From an uncultured Olsenella sp. (GTDB lineage: Bacteria > Actinomycetota > Coriobacteriia > Coriobacteriales > Atopobiaceae): 13,835 bases of DNA. Under the pieces are notes generated by a model. That model had not been told where the DNA came from and did not search any database. It saw only the letters and a program-made list of their open reading frames with translations. Where the stretch lies: the NCBI GenBank assembly GCA_947253595.1, contig CAMXZR010000040.1, forward strand, positions 1 to 13,835. Reading direction: 5' to 3'. This document shows, piece after piece, positions 1-7,342 of this stretch (positions are counted from its first letter, which is position 1; every line of letters begins with the position of its first letter). A program made the position numbers and the translations under genes.

Positions 1-545
<545 letters not shown>

Positions 546-546
546 G

Positions 547-1470
547 CTAGCGCCTCCTGCTCTTGGGGTCGAAGGCGTCGCGGATGCCGTCACCCAGCAG
601 GTTGAACGCGAGGACGGTGAGGGTGATGGCGAGGCCCGGGAAGATCATGACGTGGGGAGCCTGGAAGATGTAGTCGCGGCCGCGGCCGAGCATGTCGCCC
701 CACTCCGCCTGCGGGGGCTGGACGCCCAGTCCCAGGAAGCCCAGGGCTGCGGCGTCGAGGATGGCACCCGAGATGCCCAGGGTCGCGCGGACGATGATCG
801 AGGGGGCGACGTTGGGAAGGATGTGGCGGAAGATGATCTTGGCGTCGGAATCGCCGATAACGCGGGCGGCGCTGACGTAGTCGTTGGCCTTGACCGAGAG
901 CACCTGGCTGCGCACGATGCGCGCGTACTCGGGGATGGACACCAGGCCGATGGCGATGACCGCCTTGTCGATGCCCTTGCCGAGCGCCGCCATGAAGGTG
1001 ATGGCCAGGAGGATGGAGGGCACGGCCAGCATGATGTCCATGAGGCGCATGATCACGGTGTCGGCCCTGCCGCCCTTGTAGCCGGCGATGGCACCCAGGG
1101 TGACGCCCACCACCAGCGAGAGAGCGACGGATATGACGCCCACGGTGAGCGAGACCTGCGCGCCCACCATCATGCGGGCCAGGATGTCGCGACCCTGCTG
1201 GTCGCAGCCAAACCAGTGTGCGGCGCTGGGCGCGGCGAAGGACTGGGTCAGGTCCTGCTCGTAGGGGTCGTACGGAAGCGTGCCGGGTGCGATGGCCGTC
1301 ACGATTGCTATGAGCACGACCAGGCCGATGAAGACGAGGCTGGCCATCGCCGGACCTTTGTGACTCAGCGAGTACCAGACGTCCTTCCAGATGGACTCCG
1401 CCTTCTGCGCTCTGGCGGCGTCCTTCGTGGGCTCCTGCCCGAATCCGAAGGTCTTCTCCACCAGGATCAC
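547..1470 (-). CDS. Peptide-type ABC transporter permease, DppC/OppC-like
   Basis: Inner-membrane permease subunit, 307 aa, normal length for the DppC/OppC family. After a cytoplasmic N-terminal segment (about 1-38) comes a first membrane helix (about 41-62). The family sequence HWFGCDQQGRDILARM (about 85-100) follows, then further hydrophobic segments. The EAA loop that docks on the ATPase is at about 197-220 (NDYVSAARVIGDSDAKIIFR, then HILPN), followed by the conserved ALGFLGLGVQPPQAEWG (about 242-258). The start codon is GTG (1470-1468), overlapping the TGA of the upstream permease by 4 bases (GTGA). A GGAAGAGG ribosome site lies inside the upstream gene, so translation is coupled. The stop is TAG at 549-547. 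It pairs with the DppB-like subunit to form the channel. Confidence 0.95.
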   Translation of the reverse strand: MILVEKTFGFGQEPTKDAARAQKAESIWKDVWYSLSHKGPAMASLVFIGLVVLIAIVTAIAPGTLPYDPYEQDLTQSFAAPSAAHWFGCDQQGRDILARMMVGAQVSLTVGVISVALSLVVGVTLGAIAGYKGGRADTVIMRLMDIMLAVPSILLAITFMAALGKGIDKAVIAIGLVSIPEYARIVRSQVLSVKANDYVSAARVIGDSDAKIIFRHILPNVAPSIIVRATLGISGAILDAAALGFLGLGVQPPQAEWGDMLGRGRDYIFQAPHVMIFPGLAITLTVLAFNLLGDGIRDAFDPKSRRR

Positions 1471-2483
1471 CCCTCTTCCTGCGAGTACTTGATGCGCGGG
1501 TCAAGGTAGGCGTACACGATGTCCACGATCAGGTTGATGACGACGAAGATCACGCCGATGAGCAGGACGGTGCCCTGAACCACCGGGAAGTCCGACTTCA
1601 GGATGGCGTCGACCACGTACTTGCCGATGCCGGGCCAGGCGAAGACGGTCTCGGTGAGGAGGGCACCGCCCAGGAGGCTGCCGAACTGCAGTCCGATGAC
1701 GGTGGTCACGGGCAGCATGGCGTTGCGCAGGGCGTGGTGGCGGTCGACGCGGCCCTGGGGCAGGCCCTTGGCGCGGGCGGTGCGGACGTAGTCCTCGCCC
1801 AGGGTCTCGAGCATGCTGGAGCGCGTCATGCGCGTGATGATGGCCATGGAATAGAGCGAGAGCGCGAGCGCCGGGAGCACGATGTGCTGCAGGGCGTTGC
1901 CCAACGCCTCGAAGTCGCCGGAGAGGAGGGTGTCCAGGATGAAGAGGCCCGTGCCGCCCACCGGTGCCATGAGCGGGTCGATGCGCCCGCCCGAGGGCAG
2001 GACGTGCAGGGTGCCGGCGAAGAGGATGATCATCAGCACGCCGGACCAGAAGATGGGCATCGAGACGCCCACCAGCGCCACGATGGTGCTGATGCCGTCC
2101 ACGAAGGACCCCTTGTGCACCGCCGCGAGCACGCCCAGGACGATGCCCACCACGGCAGCCACGACGATGGCCACGATGGCCAGCTCGACGGTTGCCGGGA
2201 AGCGGCTCATGATCTCGGTCGTGACGGAGATGTGGGTGTAGTACGAGGTGCCCAGGTCGCCATGGAGGGCCGACCCAAGGAAGCTGAGGTACTGCACCAC
2301 GATGGGGGCCGTGAGCCCGTTCGCCTCTCGCCAGGCCTGCATCTGCTCCTGCGTGGCATGCTCGCCGAGCACGACGCTGGCAGGGTCGGCGGAGAAGACG
2401 CGCATGATCAGGAAGACCACGATCGAGAGGCCCAGCAGGACGGGAATCGCCTGCAATGCGCGCTTGATCACATATCTCAGCAC
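1467..2483 (-). CDS. Peptide-type ABC transporter permease, DppB/OppB-like
   Basis: Inner-membrane permease subunit of 338 aa, typical for DppB/OppB. The N-terminal helix (about 11-29) is followed by the extracytoplasmic segment with HGDLGTSYY (about 74-82) and SRFPATVELA (about 93-102), both family hallmarks. Further membrane helices lie at about 101-121, 132-158 and 200-215. The EAA loop is EDYVRTARAKGLPQGRV (about 230-246). The C-terminal family motif LLTETVFAWPGIGKYVVDAI is at about 275-294, and the last helix at about 303-323. The start is GTG (2483-2481) with a strong AGGAGGAA ribosome site 4-5 bases upstream. It is the first gene after the 175-base spacer downstream of the binding-protein gene and overlaps the next permease by 4 bases. 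Confidence 0.95.
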   Translation of the reverse strand: MLRYVIKRALQAIPVLLGLSIVVFLIMRVFSADPASVVLGEHATQEQMQAWREANGLTAPIVVQYLSFLGSALHGDLGTSYYTHISVTTEIMSRFPATVELAIVAIVVAAVVGIVLGVLAAVHKGSFVDGISTIVALVGVSMPIFWSGVLMIILFAGTLHVLPSGGRIDPLMAPVGGTGLFILDTLLSGDFEALGNALQHIVLPALALSLYSMAIITRMTRSSMLETLGEDYVRTARAKGLPQGRVDRHHALRNAMLPVTTVIGLQFGSLLGGALLTETVFAWPGIGKYVVDAILKSDFPVVQGTVLLIGVIFVVINLIVDIVYAYLDPRIKYSQEEG

Positions 2484-2658
2484 GTGTCTTCCTCCTCTCT
2501 CTTCTCATCTGTTGTTCTTGTCGGGTCTTGCGGCGCGCACGTCGCCGCACGCGCCACCAGAAGGGCGACCCGGACCGGGCTCGCGTCCGGCCCGAGTCGC
2601 AACGTAGCCTCGGGATGTCCCTCAACCTTGGAGGGAAGCAGCCCTCCTGCGCCTAGGG
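2484..2658 (-). other. Hairpin-rich spacer between the binding-protein gene and the permease genes
   Basis: This non-coding gap of 175 bases sits inside the transporter operon. Reading in the transcript direction from the binding-protein stop, three perfect inverted repeats follow one another: GGAGGG/CCCTCC (2630-2647, loop 6), CCGGAC/GTCCGG (2570-2590, loop 9) and GGCGCG/CGCGCC (2532-2555, loop 12). None is followed by a run of U, so they are not standard intrinsic terminators. A common role for such structures in binding-protein transporter operons is to protect the upstream mRNA end, so that the solute-binding protein is made in excess of the membrane parts. That role is inferred here from position and structure only. 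Confidence 0.5.
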
Positions 2659-4266
2659 CTAGGCGGACTTGGTGCAGTTCCGCAGGAAGACGACGGCCGT
2701 GGGGTGGTAGACGTAGCCCTCGACGCCAGCCTTGTGGCCCAGGAGGTTCTGAGAGTGCGAGATGGGCAACCAGACCTGGTCGTTCGCGACGATCTGCTCG
2801 CACTGGTAGTAGACGTCGTCACGCTCGGAGCCTGCAGGGGTCGTAAGGCCCTTCGCGATGAGCGCCTTGTACTCGTCGTTGGAGTAGCGCGCGACGTTCA
2901 TGGCCGTGTCGTCGACGGAGAGGAGGTTCATGAAGTTGTCCGGGTCGCCGTTGTCGCCGTTCCAGCCATAGAAGCAGACGTCGTAGTTGCCCGCCTGGAC
3001 GGCGTCCTTGTATGAGGTCCAGTCGAACTGGTCGATGGTCATCTCGACGCCCACCTTGCTCAGGTAGCCCTGGATGGACTCGGCCAGCGCGGTGCCGCCC
3101 TTTCCGTTGTAGGGACGCGACACGGAGTAGGTGATGCACTTGACCTTCGTGATGCCCAGGGCAGCGAGCTCGGACTTCGCTGCCTCGGGGTCGTACTGAG
3201 CCTGCTGGATGCCGGAGTCGTAGGGGGCCATCCAGAGCGGCATGACGGAATTGGCATAGGTGGCGTAGCCGTTGTAGAGGCTGTCCACGAGCTCCTGGAC
3301 GTTGACTGCCTTGGCAAAGGCCTTGCGGGCGTCGGCAGACTTGAAAGTCTCGCTCGTGGTGTTGAAGGCGAGGTAGTTGATGTTCATGCCGTCGGTCTTG
3401 TAGACCTGATCGCCGTTGGACTCGACCTGGTTCACCACCGCCTCGTCGATGCCGCTGATGATGTCGACCTCGCCGTTGGCCAGGGCGGTGACGCGCGAGG
3501 CGCTCTCGGCGATGAAGCGGAAGACGATGTTCTTCGCCTTGCCGGCGTTGCCCTTGTCCCAGTAGTCCTCGTTGCGCTCGAGCTTGACGTCGGAGTTCTT
3601 GGTCCAGGAGACGAACTTGTAGGGGCCGGTGCCCACGGGGCTCTCGTTGAGCTTGCCACCCTCGGCCGCAGTGGGGCTCACGATGGGCGAGGCCATGCAC
3701 ATGGCGAGGTTGGCGAGGAACGCCGTGGAGGCGGCGCGCAGGGTGATCTTCAGCGTGGTGTCGTCGGGGGCGTCGATGGAGGCGATGCCGTTGCCGTCGG
3801 CCGCAGCGCCGAAGGTGAAGGCGGCGTAGGGCATGTCCTCGGTGCGGTTGGGCTCGAGCTGGCGCTCGATGGAGGCCTTGGCCGCCGCGGCGTTGAAGTC
3901 GGTACCGTCGTGGAACTTGATGCCGGTACGGATCTTGAAGCTGTAGGTGAGGCCGTCGTCGGAGACCTCGTAGGACTCGGCCAGGCCCGGCTTCACCGCG
4001 CAGGAGTCGTCCTCGTACTGCAGGAGGTTCTCGTAGATCTGGACCATGACCATGGCGGACTCGCCGTCGTCGACCATGGCGGGGTCGAGGCCGCGAGGGT
4101 CGGACGCCTGGGCGAAGGTAATGGTGAAGTCGCCGTCGGCCGCCTTGGAGGAGCCGCCGGCGCGCTGGCTGCCGCAGCCGGCGAGGGCGAAGGCGCTGCC
4201 CGCGCTGACGGCCGCCATGGCCTTGACGAAGTTCCTACGTGACATCTGTGCCTGCGTGCTAGCCAT
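2659..4266 (-). CDS. Solute-binding lipoprotein of a peptide-type ABC importer (SBP family 5), Tat-exported
   Basis: Extracytoplasmic substrate receptor of the adjacent importer, 535 aa, normal for family 5 (DppA/OppA). The N-terminus carries a twin-arginine motif, MSRRNFVKAM (Arg10 and Arg11), a short hydrophobic stretch and a lipobox LAGC whose Cys31 would be lipidated. This predicts folded export by Tat, then membrane anchoring. Family landmarks include LDPAMVDDGES (after the signal), YSFKIRTGIKFHDGTDFNA, SPVGTGPYKFVSW and DVCFYGWNGDNGDPDNF. I chose the ATG at 4266-4264 because it has a GAGGGAG ribosome site 6-8 bases upstream and puts the signal peptide at the N-terminus. An ATG 18 codons further out would add an unlikely polar leader. 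The stop is TAG. The ligand, probably di- or oligopeptides, cannot be fixed from sequence. Confidence 0.94.
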   Translation of the reverse strand: MASTQAQMSRRNFVKAMAAVSAGSAFALAGCGSQRAGGSSKAADGDFTITFAQASDPRGLDPAMVDDGESAMVMVQIYENLLQYEDDSCAVKPGLAESYEVSDDGLTYSFKIRTGIKFHDGTDFNAAAAKASIERQLEPNRTEDMPYAAFTFGAAADGNGIASIDAPDDTTLKITLRAASTAFLANLAMCMASPIVSPTAAEGGKLNESPVGTGPYKFVSWTKNSDVKLERNEDYWDKGNAGKAKNIVFRFIAESASRVTALANGEVDIISGIDEAVVNQVESNGDQVYKTDGMNINYLAFNTTSETFKSADARKAFAKAVNVQELVDSLYNGYATYANSVMPLWMAPYDSGIQQAQYDPEAAKSELAALGITKVKCITYSVSRPYNGKGGTALAESIQGYLSKVGVEMTIDQFDWTSYKDAVQAGNYDVCFYGWNGDNGDPDNFMNLLSVDDTAMNVARYSNDEYKALIAKGLTTPAGSERDDVYYQCEQIVANDQVWLPISHSQNLLGHKAGVEGYVYHPTAVVFLRNCTKSA

Positions 4267-4369
4267 GTGGGCTCCCTCTCTGATGCACAAAGCCTGATAC
4301 GACGTCCTGGGCCCGCCCATGAGCCGCCCCTCGCGGCTGCTTCCATGGCGCTGTGGCCTGCGGTTATGT

Positions 4370-4386
4370 TTGCATCAGAAATGCAA
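4370..4386. promoter_or_regulatory. Palindrome TTGCAT-N5-ATGCAA, possible operator of the importer operon
   Basis: Perfect 6-base arms with a 5-base centre lie about 105-120 bases upstream of the binding-protein start, in the AT-rich stretch. The shape fits a dimeric repressor or activator site, but the regulator is unknown and the assignment is inferred from position. Confidence 0.3.
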
Positions 4387-4513
4387 GAGAGTGATTAAAA
4401 TGGCAATTTTGAGAAGAAAAGTTTCTTGATACGTAACCAATTGGACACTTTGCGCCTTTTTTGGCCGCGGTCGTCACCCAGCGGCCCCTCGCCCGAATGG
4501 TCGGACGGCCCCG

Positions 4514-4529
4514 CCTGCGCTGCCGCAGG
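4514..4529 (-). terminator. Hairpin downstream of asnS (no U-run)
   Basis: Perfect stem CCTGCG/CGCAGG with a 4-base loop, about 70 bases past the asnS stop. There is no T-tract after it in the asnS direction. It could mark a 3' end or a Rho-dependent site, but it is not a proven intrinsic terminator. Confidence 0.25.
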
Positions 4530-4597
4530 TCGAGGCCATCCGTAGCGGGACAAGCTTGCTTGGCCGCATGTGGGCCGCGTTCCCCTCCGCGCGCCCC

Positions 4598-6004
4598 TCA
4601 GAACTCCGCGTTGCCCACCGTGCGGGGGTGAGGAAGGACGTCGCGAATGTTGTCCACGCCGGTGAGGTACATGACCAGCCTCTCGAAGCCCAGGCCGAAG
4701 CCGGAGTGGTGGCAGCCGCCGTAGCGACGCAGGTCGCAGTAGTACCGGTACTGCTCGGGGTCCATTCCCAGCTCGCGGATGCGGCTCTCGAGCACGTCGA
4801 GGCGCTCCTCTCGCTGTGATCCGCCGATGATCTCCCCGACGCCGGGAACCAGGCAGTCCGCGGCGGCAACGGTCTTGCCGTCGTCGTTGGCGCGCATGTA
4901 GAAGGCCTTGATGGCGGCGGGATAGTCGGTCACGAAGGTCGGCCTCTTGAAGTGCCGTTCGGTGAGGAAGCGCTCGTGCTCGGTCTGCAGGTCGGCGCCC
5001 CAGCTCACGTGATACTCGAACTTCGTGCCCGAGGACTGGGCCTCCTCCAGAATCTTGATCGCGTCGGTGTAGCTCACGCGCGCGAAGTCGCTCGTGGCAA
5101 CGTGCTCGAGGCGCTCGAGCAGGCCCTTGTCCACGAAGCGGTTAAACATGTCCAGCTCGTCCGGACAGGCCTGGCGCACGTAGTTGATTACGTACTTGAG
5201 CATCTGCTCGGCCACGTCCATGTCCTGGGCCAGGTCGCAGAAGGCCATCTCGGGCTCGACCATCCAGAACTCGGCGGCGTGGCGGCGGGTGTTGGAGTTC
5301 TCGGCACGGAAGGTGGGGCCGAAGGTGTAGACGTCGCCGAAGCTCAGGGCGAAGCTCTCGGCCTGGAGCTGGCCGGAGACGGTCAGGCTGGTCATCTTGC
5401 CGAAGAAGTCCTGGCCCCAGTCGACGCTGCCGTCCTCGAGCAGGGGCGGGTTCTGCGGGTCCAGGGTGGTGACGCGGAACATCTCTCCCGCACCCTCGGC
5501 GTCGCTCGCGGTGATGATGGGCGTGTTGACGTAGACGAAGCCATTCTCTTGGAAGAAGCGGTGGATGGCGTAGGCGGCCACGCTGCGCACGCGGAAGATC
5601 GCGCGGAAGAGGTTGGTGCGGCTGCGCAGGTGCTGCTGGGTGCGCAGGAACTCGCGAGTCTGGCGCTTCTTCTGCATGGGGTAGTCGGGGGCGGAGGGGC
5701 CCTCCACCACGACCTCGGCGGCCTGGAGCTCGAAGGGCTGGGGACGGTCGGGCGTCAGACTCAGCGTGCCGCGCACGACGAGGGCGGTGCCCACGCTCTG
5801 GCCCACGAGCTCGTCGTAGCGCCCGCCCAGGAGCTCACGGTTCAGGACGACCTGCAGGTCCTTGAAGCAGCTGCCGTCATTGAGGGTCACGAAGCCGAAG
5901 TTCTTCATGTCGCGGATGGAGCGGACCCAGCCGGCGGCCGTGAGCTCCTGGCCGCCCAGGCGGTCCATGTCTGCATAGAGCGTTGCAATCTTTGTGCGCC
6001 TCAC
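4598..6004 (-). CDS. asnS: Asparaginyl-tRNA synthetase (class IIb)
   Basis: Cytoplasmic enzyme that charges tRNA-Asn with asparagine using ATP. It is 468 aa, matching bacterial AsnRS. The N-terminal OB-fold anticodon-binding domain spans about 18-100 (GWVRSIRDMKNFGFVTLNDG). The class II catalytic core follows, with motif 2 FRAENSNTRRHAAEFWMVEP (about 232-251) and motif 3 GFGLGFERLVMYLTGVDNIR (about 435-454). It ends in PHPRTVGNAEF, close to the usual AsnRS C-terminus. The AsnRS hallmark AENSNTRRH separates it from AspRS. The start is GTG (6004-6002) with AAGGGGGA 6-7 bases upstream. This places MRRTKIATLYAD at the N-terminus, where homologues begin. The stop is TGA. It appears monocistronic and is divergent from the methionine-sulfoxide reductase gene. 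Its presence suggests direct Asn-tRNA charging rather than dependence on the amidotransferase route alone. Confidence 0.97.
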   Translation of the reverse strand: MRRTKIATLYADMDRLGGQELTAAGWVRSIRDMKNFGFVTLNDGSCFKDLQVVLNRELLGGRYDELVGQSVGTALVVRGTLSLTPDRPQPFELQAAEVVVEGPSAPDYPMQKKRQTREFLRTQQHLRSRTNLFRAIFRVRSVAAYAIHRFFQENGFVYVNTPIITASDAEGAGEMFRVTTLDPQNPPLLEDGSVDWGQDFFGKMTSLTVSGQLQAESFALSFGDVYTFGPTFRAENSNTRRHAAEFWMVEPEMAFCDLAQDMDVAEQMLKYVINYVRQACPDELDMFNRFVDKGLLERLEHVATSDFARVSYTDAIKILEEAQSSGTKFEYHVSWGADLQTEHERFLTERHFKRPTFVTDYPAAIKAFYMRANDDGKTVAAADCLVPGVGEIIGGSQREERLDVLESRIRELGMDPEQYRYYCDLRRYGGCHHSGFGLGFERLVMYLTGVDNIRDVLPHPRTVGNAEF

Positions 6005-6159
6005 GAGCTTCCCCCTTGGGTTGTGCGATAAGTACCTTGATGACGGGCGCCTGTGGGAGAGGCGCTGGACTCGTCAACTCATTGAGTGTATCGCAAGTGG
6101 CTCCGCACGCGCACGGGGCACGGGCCACCACGACAGGCCCATCGGATAGGAGGACCACC
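6005..6159. promoter_or_regulatory. Divergent promoter region between asnS and the methionine-sulfoxide reductase gene
   Basis: The 155 bases between two divergently transcribed genes must hold both promoters. It contains a perfect 11-base palindrome ACTCA-T-TGAGT (6077-6087) and a hairpin-capable repeat GCGCC/GGCGC (about 6048-6066) in the presumed asnS leader. A TTGACG (6077-6072, minus strand) resembles a -35 box, but no matching -10 box lies at the right distance. No T-box anticodon-specifier structure was recognised. Confidence 0.35.
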
Positions 6160-6639
6160 ATGGAACATGCGAACCACGCAGGACAGCCCGACTACGAGCT
6201 GCTCGCCAAGCAGGTCAGGTCGCTCGCGGAGGAGGAGCCACGCTGGATGCCGCTGCTCTCCAACACCTCGGCGCTCATCTACGAGGCGCTACCCGACGTC
6301 AACTGGGCGGGCTTCTACCTCATCCCGGAGGGGGAAGGCAGGCTCGTCCTGGGTCCCTTCCAGGGGAAGGTCGCCTGCGTGCACATAGGGCTAGGTCGGG
6401 GCGTCTGCGGAACCGCCGCCGCGACGGACGAGATCCAGCTCGTGGAGGACGTCCATGCCTTCCCCGGGCACATCGCCTGCGACTGCGCGAGCGCCTCCGA
6501 GGTCGTCGTGCCGCTGCACGCCGAGGGGCGCGTCGTCGGCGTGCTCGACATAGACAGCCCGGTGCGCGGACGCTTCCTTCCCGAGGACGCCCACGGACTC
6601 GAACTAGTCGCGAAGGCGATAGAAAACTGCGCACGCTAG
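6160..6639 (+). CDS. Free methionine-(R)-sulfoxide reductase (GAF-domain fRMsr)
   Basis: Cytoplasmic enzyme that reduces free methionine-R-sulfoxide to methionine with thioredoxin-type reductant. It is 159 aa and consists of essentially one GAF domain, as in E. coli YebR (MsrC). Family sequence is present throughout: LPDVNWAGFYLIPEGE (about 44-59), HIGLGRGVCGTAAATD (about 75-90), VEDVHAFPGHIACDCAS (about 95-111) and VVGVLDIDSP (about 125-134). The three cysteines of the catalytic and resolving relay are all there (Cys73, Cys83, Cys107), with the same 10- and 24-residue spacing as in E. coli (84, 94, 118). There is one extra Cys109 two residues further on. The ATG at 6160 has AGGAGG 6-7 bases upstream. 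The open frame extends further upstream, but without a ribosome site. It converges on the FMN-binding protein gene. The role is oxidative-damage repair. Confidence 0.93.
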   Translation: MEHANHAGQPDYELLAKQVRSLAEEEPRWMPLLSNTSALIYEALPDVNWAGFYLIPEGEGRLVLGPFQGKVACVHIGLGRGVCGTAAATDEIQLVEDVHAFPGHIACDCASASEVVVPLHAEGRVVGVLDIDSPVRGRFLPEDAHGLELVAKAIENCAR

Positions 6640-6665
6640 CTTCGAATTATGGAGATGCACAAAGA

Positions 6666-6698
6666 GAACGAGCGTCTAAGCTGCCCAGATGCTCGTTC
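6666..6698. terminator. Stem-loop between convergent genes, probable shared terminator
   Basis: Twelve-base arms GAACGAGCGTCT / AGATGCTCGTTC, with a single G-U (plus strand) or A-C (minus strand) position, enclose a 9-base loop. The stem lies in the 91 bases between the convergent fRMsr and FMN-binding genes. On the minus strand it is followed by a partly T-rich TCTTTG; on the plus strand there is no T-run. The placement makes a bidirectional terminator the simplest reading, probably more efficient for the minus-strand gene. Confidence 0.55.
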
Positions 6699-6730
6699 CT
6701 ACCGATGTTCGAAAATCCCGTGCGCAGTTA

Positions 6731-7207
6731 TTAGCCACGAATGTTGCTTTTGCCGCTCACGCGCTCGACTTCCAGCACGGTGACCGAGGTCTTGGGCAGC
6801 GCCGCCGCGATGTAGCGGATGCCCGCCTCCATGTGGCCGGAAGAGTACTTGCGCAGGAGCGCCATGAGCCCGGCGCGCTTCTCGTCGTCGTCCACGGCGG
6901 ACCGCAGGCGCCCGAACGCCATGGCGGAGGCGTACCTCGTGGTGAACTCCGCAGGCTGGACGTCGTCCTGGGTGACGACGGTGATGCACGCCCTGCAGCC
7001 TGCGCCCAGGTTGGTCAGGCGATGGCCGCCCTTCAGGGAGCCGTGCAGGTAGATGCGGTCGCCCTTAAGCGCAAAGCTGATGGGTACGCCGTATGGCTCG
7101 CCGTCGGGGTCCACGGTCGAGAGCACCGCGCTCGACGCGGACGCAAAGAGCGCGAGCGCCTCCTCGCGGCTCAGCTCCCTCTTCGCGCGTACCATCCTGA
7201 ACTCCAT
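6731..7207 (-). CDS. Pyridoxamine 5'-phosphate oxidase-family FMN-binding protein (NimA-like)
   Basis: A 158-aa split-barrel flavoprotein of the pyridoxamine-phosphate-oxidase-like superfamily, in the group often annotated as nitroimidazole-resistance or flavin-nucleotide-binding protein. The core runs SSAVLSTVDPDGEPYGVPIS (about 25-44), RIYLHGSLKGGHRLTNL (about 51-67), then CRACITVV (about 71-78), matching the beta-barrel and FMN-phosphate contacts of the family. VQPAEFTTRYASAMAFGRL (about 83-101) and a C-terminal helical part follow. The ATG at 7207-7205 has GGGGAG 5 bases upstream. A GTG two codons earlier would sit directly on that site, so I rejected it. The gene ends in tandem TAA TAA. 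It is divergent from the isoprenylcysteine-methyltransferase-like gene. The true substrate is unknown. Vitamin B6 synthesis proper is unlikely for this subfamily. Confidence 0.85.
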   Translation of the reverse strand: MEFRMVRAKRELSREEALALFASASSAVLSTVDPDGEPYGVPISFALKGDRIYLHGSLKGGHRLTNLGAGCRACITVVTQDDVQPAEFTTRYASAMAFGRLRSAVDDDEKRAGLMALLRKYSSGHMEAGIRYIAAALPKTSVTVLEVERVSGKSNIRG

Positions 7208-7342
7208 ACGCACTCCCCTCTCGTCGTGCCCGATCGCACGGTCGTCAGTCTGCCCAAAATGTATACCCCGCCGCCCGTGCTACCATGTCGTCGGAAATTA
7301 GTTAGTCTTGGTTAATTAGTGGCAGCCTGGCGAGGGAGGCAC
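7208..7342. promoter_or_regulatory. Divergent intergenic region with near-repeated octamers
   Basis: These 135 bases separate the FMN-binding gene (-) and the methyltransferase-like gene (+). The minus strand has TATACA (7265-7260), a possible -10 box for the FMN gene, with a poor -35 box. On the plus side the AT-rich stretch at 7295-7320 carries two near-identical octamers, TTAGTTAG (7298-7305) and TTAATTAG (7312-7319), 14 bases apart. These may be a protein-binding site or part of a promoter. Confidence 0.3.

Larger units (their letters stand above)
4267..4597. promoter_or_regulatory. Intergenic region upstream of the peptide-importer operon
   Basis: This 331-base gap lies between the end of asnS and the start of the binding-protein gene. 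The part from about 4360 to 4460 is clearly AT-rich against the GC-rich surroundings and is the likely promoter region of the importer operon. It holds a perfect palindrome TTGCAT-N5-ATGCAA (4370-4386) and a looser inverted repeat AATTTTG-N5-AAAAGTT (4405-4423). A GC-rich hairpin AGCCGC/GCGGCT (4322-4338) would form in the 5' leader of the binding-protein mRNA. On the asnS side there is a hairpin CCTGCG-CTGC-CGCAGG (4514-4529) without a following U-run. I could not assign a convincing -35/-10 pair. No coding potential was seen. Confidence 0.45.

Noticed and set aside
1734..2846. Plus-strand open frame of 370 codons over the DppB-like gene
   Set aside because: Antisense shadow of the permease with no family resemblance, running across the hairpin spacer. 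No good start site.
4457..4486. GGCCGC/GCGGCC stem beside a run of six T, looking like a terminator of asnS
   Set aside because: In the asnS direction the stem is followed by A's, not U's; on the plus strand the T-run comes before the stem. The polarity is wrong for an intrinsic terminator.
4952..6031. Plus-strand open frame of 359 codons opposite asnS
   Set aside because: Antisense to a certain housekeeping gene and biased towards Ala/Glu/Val/Gly/Leu/His. Not coding.
6005..6159. T-box or other amino-acid-responsive leader before asnS
   Set aside because: The leader is short, and I could not see a specifier loop, T-box sequence or terminator/antiterminator pair.
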